Of a DNA stretch of 11,969 nt, positions 6,852-11,969 are shown in pieces (position 1 is the stretch's first letter; the number at the start of each line of letters is the position of its first letter). The translations under genes and the position numbers were made by a program. Origin of the DNA: Candidatus Thiodiazotropha taylori (GTDB lineage Bacteria; Pseudomonadota; Gammaproteobacteria; Chromatiales; Chromatiaceae); the NCBI GenBank assembly GCA_019100305.1, contig JAHRHW010000098.1, forward strand, positions 1 to 11,969, given 5' to 3'. The notes below the pieces were generated by a model, which saw only the letters and a program-made list of their open reading frames with translations, was not told where the DNA came from and did no database searches.

Positions 6852-7478
6852 TCAAACCTTGAGCCACTTGAATAATGGATCCCAGAGGATTACATCCTTG
6901 TAGACCTGGCTGGGTGCCAGTTCGAACAGGGCCAGTCCCCGTTCTGCCGAACGGATGTAGTTCTGGCTCTCCCGGAAATGGGTAATGAAAGGAATCTTCA
7001 AATGGCCCAGGTAGGATTCCAGGTCGTGGTAGATACGGGTGTTCTCTTTGACCCGGTTGGCCACGATGCCGATACGGGTCTGGTGCTTGGAGACCCGGCC
7101 GCTCTCCAGCAGTTCGGTGAGAAAGCGGTTGCAGGCGCGCATGTCGATCGGCGATGGCAGTACCGGTAATATCAGTGTATCGACCCGCAGTAACATTTTG
7201 TTGATGGTCTTGCCGTGCACACCGGCCGGTGCATCCATGATCAGTATGTCGGTGCCTTTGGCCGGTTTGATCGGGCCGGCGAGTGCATCGATGGCTTCGA
7301 TATCCGGAATCCCCTCGTAGTCCTTTCTCGCTTCAAGCCAGTCGAGGGTTGATTTCTGAGGATCAAAGTCAGCCAGTGCAACTTTTTTTCCTTCATCGGC
7401 ATACCAAGTGGCAAGATTGGTGGCGATGGTGGTTTTGCCACAACCCCCTTTGGCGTTCATCAACATGATTATGCGCAT
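6852..7478 (-). CDS. Orphan ParA/MinD-family ATPase
   Basis: A small cytosolic P-loop ATPase of the ParA type, which forms ATP-dependent dimers on DNA or membrane to position cargo. The deviant Walker A motif KGGCGKTT runs from K10 to T17 and includes the signature lysine K10. DFDPQ at 37-41 is the Walker A' motif, and ILIMDAPAG with D82 is Walker B. At 208 residues it is a bare ATPase domain, without the N-terminal helix-turn-helix of plasmid ParA proteins and without an evident MinD-style C-terminal amphipathic helix. No ParB, centromere-like repeat, chemoreceptor, flagellar or carboxysome gene is adjacent, so the cargo is unknown. It lies 106 bases downstream of ubiD on the same strand and may be read from the same transcript. 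AGGA eight bases before the ATG serves as ribosome-binding site. Confidence 0.87.
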   Translation of the reverse strand: MRIIMLMNAKGGCGKTTIATNLATWYADEGKKVALADFDPQKSTLDWLEARKDYEGIPDIEAIDALAGPIKPAKGTDILIMDAPAGVHGKTINKMLLRVDTLILPVLPSPIDMRACNRFLTELLESGRVSKHQTRIGIVANRVKENTRIYHDLESYLGHLKIPFITHFRESQNYIRSAERGLALFELAPSQVYKDVILWDPLFKWLKV

Positions 7479-7584
7479 TACTGTTTTCCTGTCCTCTAGG
7501 TGTTGTTTTTATTTAACCCGGCGACTAAGTATGTCGTGTTAATAGTCAGGGTGGGTACACCCACTGCTCCAGGTTAAAGATAGT

Positions 7585-9051
7585 TTAGTCGATCCCGAGC
7601 TGATCCCAAATTTCATCGACACGCTGCTTGACCGCATCGCTCATGACGATCGGTTTGCCCCACTCCCGGTTGGTTTCCCCGGGCAGCTTGTTGGTGGCGT
7701 CGAAGCCGATCTTTGAGCCGAGGCCAGATACCGGCGAGGCAAAATCCAAATAATCGATGGGGGTGTTTTCGATCATGGTGGTGTCCCGTGCGGGATCCAT
7801 GCGGGTGGTCATTGCCCAGATCACATCCTGCCAATCCCGGGTGTTCACATCCTCATCCACCACGATGACGAATTTGGTATACATGAATTGACGCAGAAAC
7901 GACCAGACTCCCATCATGACCCGCTTGGCGTGTCCCGGGTACTGCTTTTTCATGCTCACTACCGCCAACCGGTAGGAGCAGCCTTCGGGAGGCAGGTAGA
8001 AGTCGAGGATCTCCGGGAACTGCTTCTGCAATATCGGCACGAAGACCTCATTCAGGGCGACGCCGAGCACGGCCGGTTCGTCCGGTGGCCGACCGGTGTA
8101 GGTGCTGTGATAGATGGGGGCTTGCCGACGGGTGATTCGATCGACCCGGAATACCGGAAAGGTCTCCACCTCGTTGTAGTAGCCGGTATGGTCACCATAG
8201 GGGCCCTCTTCGGCTGTTTCGCCGGGATGCAGATGGCCCTCGAGGACAAACTCGGCAGATGCGGGGACCTGTAAATCGGAGCCGATGGACTTGACCACTT
8301 CAGTGCGGCTGCCGCGCAGCAGTCCGGCGAAGGCATACTCTGAAAGGTTGTCAGGCACCGGAGTGACCGCCGCAAGAATGGTCGCCGGATCGGCTCCCAG
8401 GGCGACACTGATCGGAAAAGGCTCTCCAGGATTGGCTTCCTGCCACTCCCGATAGTCCAATGCACCACCCCGATGGGCGAGCCAGCGCATGATCAGGCGA
8501 TCCGGCCCGAGCTGCTGCATGCGGTAGATGCCCAGGTTCTGGCGGCTCTTGTTCGGTCCCCGGGTGATCACCAGGCCCCAGGTGATCAGTGGCGCCGCAT
8601 CCTCTGGCCAGCAGGTCTGAATCGGTAATTGGTTGAGGTCCACCTCGGTACCCTCCTGACAGACCGCCTGGCAGGGGGCATTGCGCAGCTCCTTTGGCGC
8701 CATATCGAGGACTTTGCGGAATACCGGCAGCTTGTCCCAGGCATCCTTCATACCCTTGGGCGGCTCGGGTTCTTTCAGGTAGGCGAGTAGCCTGCCCACA
8801 TCCCGTAACGCCTCCACCTGCTCCTCACCCATGCCCATGGCAACCCGCTCCGTTGTGCCGAACAGATTACCCAGTAATGGATAGGGAGAGCCTTTAACAT
8901 TCTCGAACAGCAGTGCCGGGCCACCCCGGCGCAGGGTGCGGTCGCAGATTTCCGTGATTTCAAGATTGGGATCAACCTCGGTGTGGATGCGTTTGAGTAG
9001 TCCACGGGATTCCAGCTGTTGAAGGAAATCACGCAAGTCTTTGTACTTCAT
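7585..9051 (-). CDS. ubiD: 4-hydroxy-3-polyprenylbenzoate decarboxylase UbiD
   Basis: Removes the carboxyl group from 3-polyprenyl-4-hydroxybenzoate in ubiquinone synthesis, using the prenylated FMN made by UbiX. At 488 residues it is close to the E. coli enzyme. Characteristic stretches are LLGNLFGTTERVAMGMG (59-75), the NLGIYRMQ segment (172-179) tied to cofactor and metal binding, and EEGPYGDHTG (281-290) with the conserved catalytic-type Glu. I chose the ATG at 9049-9051, giving MKYKDLRDFL as in the family. The frame stays open to an ATG at 9172-9174, but those 41 extra residues are Arg/Cys/Pro-rich and look untranslated. No ubiX is in the window. The reductase at 4792 may belong to the same pathway. 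UbiD implies aerobic or nitrate-type respiration with ubiquinone. Confidence 0.95.
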   Translation of the reverse strand: MKYKDLRDFLQQLESRGLLKRIHTEVDPNLEITEICDRTLRRGGPALLFENVKGSPYPLLGNLFGTTERVAMGMGEEQVEALRDVGRLLAYLKEPEPPKGMKDAWDKLPVFRKVLDMAPKELRNAPCQAVCQEGTEVDLNQLPIQTCWPEDAAPLITWGLVITRGPNKSRQNLGIYRMQQLGPDRLIMRWLAHRGGALDYREWQEANPGEPFPISVALGADPATILAAVTPVPDNLSEYAFAGLLRGSRTEVVKSIGSDLQVPASAEFVLEGHLHPGETAEEGPYGDHTGYYNEVETFPVFRVDRITRRQAPIYHSTYTGRPPDEPAVLGVALNEVFVPILQKQFPEILDFYLPPEGCSYRLAVVSMKKQYPGHAKRVMMGVWSFLRQFMYTKFVIVVDEDVNTRDWQDVIWAMTTRMDPARDTTMIENTPIDYLDFASPVSGLGSKIGFDATNKLPGETNREWGKPIVMSDAVKQRVDEIWDQLGID

Positions 9052-9209
9052 GGTACTTGTGAACCTCGGAGTTAAAAACCTGATGTGTGGTCGGTTCTGT
9101 TGCCTGCAGATCGGCGAACACCAGGGCGTACCAAGTCGTTGTATCCCGTTGCGCAATCGGCAACTCACAAACATGACAAGGTGCTAAAATTATTTTTTCT
9201 CTGCAGGAG

Positions 9210-9237
9210 ACATTACCAGAGGCGCTAAACAGGTCAA
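9210..9237 (-). promoter_or_regulatory. Candidate sigma70-type promoter for ubiD
   Basis: Read on the minus strand, TTGACC (9232-9237) is followed after 16 bases by TAATGT (9210-9215), preceded by TGG, an extended -10 feature. The -35 box matches five of six consensus bases; the -10 only three. It would give a leader of roughly 150 bases before the ubiD ATG at 9051, which is long, so a nearer promoter may exist. Confidence 0.3.
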
Positions 9238-9366
9238 GCGAAAGCAAAACCAGCTGTCAGCGTCATGGCTTATTCAGAGGCTGTCCGAGTTGACACCAAC
9301 CATCAACAGGTAAGAGAATTTCAATCGCCAGGGAGTTGGCCAGCCGGAGTTTATGGCGCTGATCAT

Positions 9367-9379
9367 AGGATTTGATCCT
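9367..9379. promoter_or_regulatory. 13-base palindrome, candidate operator (copy 2)
   Basis: AGGATTTGATCCT matches the palindrome at 118-130 at 12 of 13 positions, with arms AGGAT/ATCCT. It lies 77 bases before the ATG of the small exported protein. At copy 1 the distance is 88 bases, so placement is similar. The half-site AGGATCTG at 9418-9425 repeats the first eight bases of copy 1. This suggests one regulator for the cytochrome/cyclase module and this gene. Confidence 0.35.
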
Positions 9380-9456
9380 TACTGGGTGGACACTAGAAAT
9401 CGGATTTTTCACCGGACAGGATCTGGTGCGGAATCCCAAAACAGCGATCGATCAAT

Positions 9457-9696
9457 ATGAAAAAAATACTTCTTACTACGTTATTAGTCATTCCTTTGTC
9501 ACTCTATTCGGTCTCCTCAGTGGCATTCGACGTCGGTGGATTTGTCAATGGGGTGATCGAGGGGGTCAGCGACTCTTTCAAAGATGCCAAAGGCAAGCCG
9601 GGAGCTCACGAAAAGGGTAAGCAGCAGGAGCAGACTGAATCGGCAGAGTCGGGCAGCGCCAAAGAGTCAGCTGCCTCTGCGACGGAAGACAAATAA
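9457..9696 (+). CDS. Small exported protein of unknown function
   Basis: A 79-residue protein whose first 23 residues form a textbook signal peptide: two lysines, a hydrophobic stretch, and a likely cut after SVA or VAF. The mature part is about 55 residues. It starts with a Gly-rich amphipathic segment, FDVGGFVNGVIEGVSDSF, and becomes very hydrophilic with Lys/Glu/Ser/Ala runs (about 47-79), probably disordered. There is no Cys after the signal, so it is not a lipoprotein. I do not recognise a family. The start is ATG, but no clear ribosome-binding site precedes it. It stands alone, with the palindrome of the cytochrome leader upstream. The signal peptide makes it very likely a real gene despite its size. 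Confidence 0.68.
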   Translation: MKKILLTTLLVIPLSLYSVSSVAFDVGGFVNGVIEGVSDSFKDAKGKPGAHEKGKQQEQTESAESGSAKESAASATEDK

Positions 9697-9918
9697 GAAT
9701 TCCGTTCCGATTCTGTAGGCCCGGTAACCGATTCCCGCCATTCCAGCGGATATGACTCTGTCTGTGTGGTATTGGTGAAGCGTTAGGTTGCCGGGTTATT
9801 TCGGGAATTTTATGCCACTGGATGGCGCCAGCTACACCGGCTCCTCTCAAGTGCCCCCTTAAGCCGCCGCTAACCTTTGTTGTGATACTTTGGTTTTATC
9901 AAAGGGGACATTTTAGTC

Positions 9919-11715
9919 ATGCGGATCGAGAGACATGACAAGGATGTACTTAAAGAATACCTGCTTTCCAGTGAAGACAAACTCATCGAGCTGATCCTCA
10001 AGTATGCTGAGCGACAGCACTACACCAAATACACCTCCACGCTCAAAGAGGCCTGGCGGCGCTCAATCGATGGATTGAGCCAATCCATAATCGCTACCCT
10101 GGAGCAGAGTGATCAGGTGCCCGAATTGGGGCCGGATGAGGATTATTCCTCGGACTCGAGCACAGAGTTCGGAGCGGTTGAGGCGAAGCGTCACCGGGCC
10201 AGAGGAGTCAATCTGTCGATGTTTCTTGGCTTGATGAAGTACTACCGACAGGCCTACCTCGACCTGGTTGAAGCGAACAGCGGATGGCAACAGCCGGCCA
10301 CTGTCAAATTGCTGATCAATCGAGTCTACGACCGGATCGAGTTGGCTTATTGCAGTGAGTGGTCCGGTACCGACAGTGAGTCACAGATCAAAGATCTGAG
10401 TGACAGCAACCTGCATCTTACCAATGAGAAGAACAAGTATCTGACTCTCTTCGAAAGCCTCTCCTCGCCAGTGATTCTGTGCGACATAGACGGCAAGGTG
10501 GACAACTATAACAATGCTGCAGGGCGTCTACTGCTTGGTACCAACACGCCAGGTAGCCGTTATTATGCGGAACGCCGCTCCGACCTGGATCCTCCGGCGC
10601 TGCAACAGGAGTTGGCCAGGATGGTGGTTGAGGGCAATCGCCAGCTGGATCTTGAGAAGCTCTACCAGACTCCGGATGGTGAGAAGACGTACCACATCCG
10701 GGTCGAGCAGATGCTCGATGTCAGCCATAAGTTTTCCGGCTATACCATTCTCTTCAATGACATCACCGAGCGGTTGCAGTGGTCCAAGCAGTTGGAGGAG
10801 ATCAACCATAAACAGACGCTGTTGATCGAGGATCTGAATCAGACCCGGCAACAGCTGGTGCAGTCGGAAAAGATGGCCGCTGTCGGTCAGCTCTCTGCCG
10901 GCATCGCCCATGAGATCAATACACCGACTCAGTATATTGGTGACAATACACGTTTTCTGCAGGAAGCCTGTGGCGACCTGCAGAGCCTGTCGGGGGGCTA
11001 TAAAGCCCTGCTGGAGGCGGCGAAACAAGGCCAGGTCGATCAGGCTTTAATCGTCCAGTTGGAGGAGCAGTTGGCTGAAACTGAGCCTGACGATCTGTTT
11101 GAAGAGATTCCCGGTGCACTCAATCAATCTTTGGAAGGGGTGGATAAAATTGCTGCCATCGTCTCTGCAATGACGGTGTTTGCCGGTCCGGAAGCTCAGG
11201 AGAAGGTGGAGACCGATATCAATCTGGCAATCAACAGCACCCTCAATGTCTCCACCAATCTCTGGAAATATCATGCTGAGATCGTTACCGAGTTGGATCC
11301 CCAGTTGCCGTTGATCTCCTGTATTCCGCAGGAAGTGAATCAAGCCTTGCTGAATATAATCATCAATGCCGTCGATGCCATCACGGTAGCAGGAGTCGAT
11401 GATGAATCACCGGAGAAGGGCAAGATCACGGTCAGGACATGTGTGGAAGATGAGTGGGTGCTAATCGAGGTCAGTGATACAGGTGTCGGTATTCCTGAGG
11501 GTCTGAAGTCGAGGATCTTCGATCCGTTCTTTACCACCAAGGCGTTGGGGAAGGGCGTCGGCCAGGGTTTGAATGTGGTCTACCATACCATCGTAGTGCA
11601 GCATAACGGAGCCATTGATGTTCAATCCGAGGTCGGTGAAGGTACAACCTTCCAGATTCGATTGCCTCGTACTCACCCGTCCTGCAGTAGTCAGGCTGAG
11701 GTTTCAGCGGACTGA
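9919..11715 (+). CDS. Soluble PAS sensor histidine kinase
   Basis: A cytosolic two-component sensor kinase of 598 residues with no membrane segment. Residues about 1-150 are helical and, around KRHRARGVNL (90-99) and the following helix, resemble the RsbRD-type N-terminal sensor region; that call is tentative. A PAS domain spans about 172-285, ending in ILFNDITER, followed by a coiled coil to about 318. The phosphoacceptor box is SAGIAHEINTP with H331. The ATPase domain has the N box around N483, the G1 box DTGVGIP from D520, the F box FDPFF from 534, and a Gly-rich GKGVGQGL lid. About 80 Gln/Glu-rich residues lie between the H box and the rest of the dimerisation region, longer than usual. 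No receiver domain or response regulator gene is present, so its partner lies elsewhere. AAGGGGA ten bases before the ATG is a good ribosome-binding site. Confidence 0.9.
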   Translation: MRIERHDKDVLKEYLLSSEDKLIELILKYAERQHYTKYTSTLKEAWRRSIDGLSQSIIATLEQSDQVPELGPDEDYSSDSSTEFGAVEAKRHRARGVNLSMFLGLMKYYRQAYLDLVEANSGWQQPATVKLLINRVYDRIELAYCSEWSGTDSESQIKDLSDSNLHLTNEKNKYLTLFESLSSPVILCDIDGKVDNYNNAAGRLLLGTNTPGSRYYAERRSDLDPPALQQELARMVVEGNRQLDLEKLYQTPDGEKTYHIRVEQMLDVSHKFSGYTILFNDITERLQWSKQLEEINHKQTLLIEDLNQTRQQLVQSEKMAAVGQLSAGIAHEINTPTQYIGDNTRFLQEACGDLQSLSGGYKALLEAAKQGQVDQALIVQLEEQLAETEPDDLFEEIPGALNQSLEGVDKIAAIVSAMTVFAGPEAQEKVETDINLAINSTLNVSTNLWKYHAEIVTELDPQLPLISCIPQEVNQALLNIIINAVDAITVAGVDDESPEKGKITVRTCVEDEWVLIEVSDTGVGIPEGLKSRIFDPFFTTKALGKGVGQGLNVVYHTIVVQHNGAIDVQSEVGEGTTFQIRLPRTHPSCSSQAEVSAD

Positions 11716-11802
11716 GGAAGTCTGGCGCCAAGCGTCCCCATCGCCTGAATGCGATCTACCCTGCCGTCGAGTTGTTTTGTCTCTGTTCACTCCAACTCTT
11801 GC

Positions 11803-11860
11803 TGCCAAAATGGCATAACTGCCTGCTTCTTGCCACCGTCTATCTGGCTTAGAACAGGCA
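11803..11860. other. Inverted repeats downstream of the histidine kinase
   Basis: TGCCA-aaa-TGGCA (11803-11815) forms a five-base hairpin, and TGCCTG (11820-11825) pairs with CAGGCA (11855-11860). They lie 88-145 bases after the kinase stop, in a stretch without genes, and could aid termination, but no T tract follows. Confidence 0.25.
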
Positions 11861-11917
11861 AATGGGTACTTTCTTCAGCCGAGTAGATCAATTTCTTGGG
11901 AATATTTTGATTCATCA

Positions 11918-11945
11918 ATGACAGCAATCTTACAATGCCTATAAT
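11918..11945 (+). promoter_or_regulatory. Sigma70-like promoter facing the right edge
   Basis: ATGACA (11918-11923, five of six consensus bases) and TATAAT (11940-11945, perfect) are separated by 16 bases. It points rightwards, 24 bases from the window end, so a gene or RNA beginning just outside is expected. The surrounding sequence is more AT-rich than the coding regions. Confidence 0.45.
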
Positions 11946-11969
11946 GTCAGTAGCGTGACCTAATATAGT

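Larger units (their letters stand above)
9052..9456. other. Intergenic region between ubiD and the small exported protein
   Basis: This 405-base stretch separates divergent genes. The left part should be the leader of ubiD, with a possible promoter at 9210-9237. The right part carries the second copy of the palindrome (9367-9379) and an exact eight-base half-site, AGGATCTG, at 9418-9425. Frames that stay open here overlap ubiD or the small gene and look unlike protein. The region is long enough for a small RNA, but I see no terminator or fold to support one. Confidence 0.4.

Noticed and set aside
7549..7562. GGGTG-ggta-CACCC hairpin after ubiD
   Set aside because: A short stem with no T tract in either direction; not enough to call a terminator.
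9052..9174. 41-residue N-terminal extension of UbiD
   Set aside because: The family begins at MKYKDL-type sequence; the extension is Arg/Cys/Pro-rich and unlike UbiD.
9029..9247. 72-residue minus-strand frame with a CHVC pair upstream of and overlapping ubiD
   Set aside because: It overlaps the ubiD start in another frame, has no good ribosome-binding site, resembles no family I know, and ends in the sense-coding bases of ubiD.
9372..9620. 82-residue plus-strand frame overlapping the small exported protein
   Set aside because: It starts at a TTG inside the palindrome and runs out of frame through the signal-peptide gene, which is the far better candidate.
9721..9808. Crossed inverted repeats (CCGGTAACC/GGTTGCCGG and ATTCCCG/CGGGAAT) after the small exported gene
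   Set aside because: The arms cross rather than nest, one has a mismatch, and spacing is long; chance is likely.
9888..9907. CTTTG/CAAAG hairpin touching the histidine kinase ribosome-binding site
   Set aside because: The five-base AT-rich stem is too weak to claim translational control.

Overview
The window looks like chromosomal DNA from a free-living or symbiotic gammaproteobacterium with a respiratory lifestyle. GC content is moderate, by eye a little over half. It carries a UbiD-type ubiquinone decarboxylase, a diheme c-type cytochrome, membrane-bound diguanylate cyclases and a cytosolic sensor kinase. A sulfur-oxidising Chromatiales-like relative would fit the gene content, but no taxonomic marker here proves it. 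There are no rRNA, tRNA, CRISPR or transposase genes.

Left part (1-4803, + strand): a possible regulatory leader carries a CpxR-type direct repeat and a 13-base palindrome. It precedes an exported diheme cytochrome (219-938) whose stop codon overlaps the start of a diguanylate cyclase gene (931-2637). After a 435-base gap comes a second, closely similar diguanylate cyclase (3073-4761). The pair are tandem paralogues with intact GGEEF and RxxD sites. A strong hairpin at 4764-4803 separates them from the convergent gene that follows.

Middle part (4792-9051): three minus-strand genes, ubiD, a ParA-type ATPase and a ferredoxin-containing flavin reductase, with one plus-strand YeeZ-like SDR gene between the last two. 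The ubiD and reductase pair recalls the ubiD-fre neighbourhood of E. coli, where reduced flavin supports the prenyl-FMN cofactor that UbiD needs. The ParA protein has no ParB or obvious cargo gene beside it.

Right part (9052-11969): a 405-base intergenic region precedes a small exported protein (9457-9696) and holds a second copy of the palindrome seen upstream of the cytochrome. A soluble PAS-containing histidine kinase (9919-11715) follows with no response regulator in view. A good sigma70-like promoter at the right edge points out of the window.

The best candidate for something not well described is the cytochrome plus tandem dCache-GGDEF module. It pairs a periplasmic redox protein with periplasm-facing c-di-GMP synthases under shared translation, possibly coupling electron-transport state or envelope stress to c-di-GMP output. 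That link is inference.
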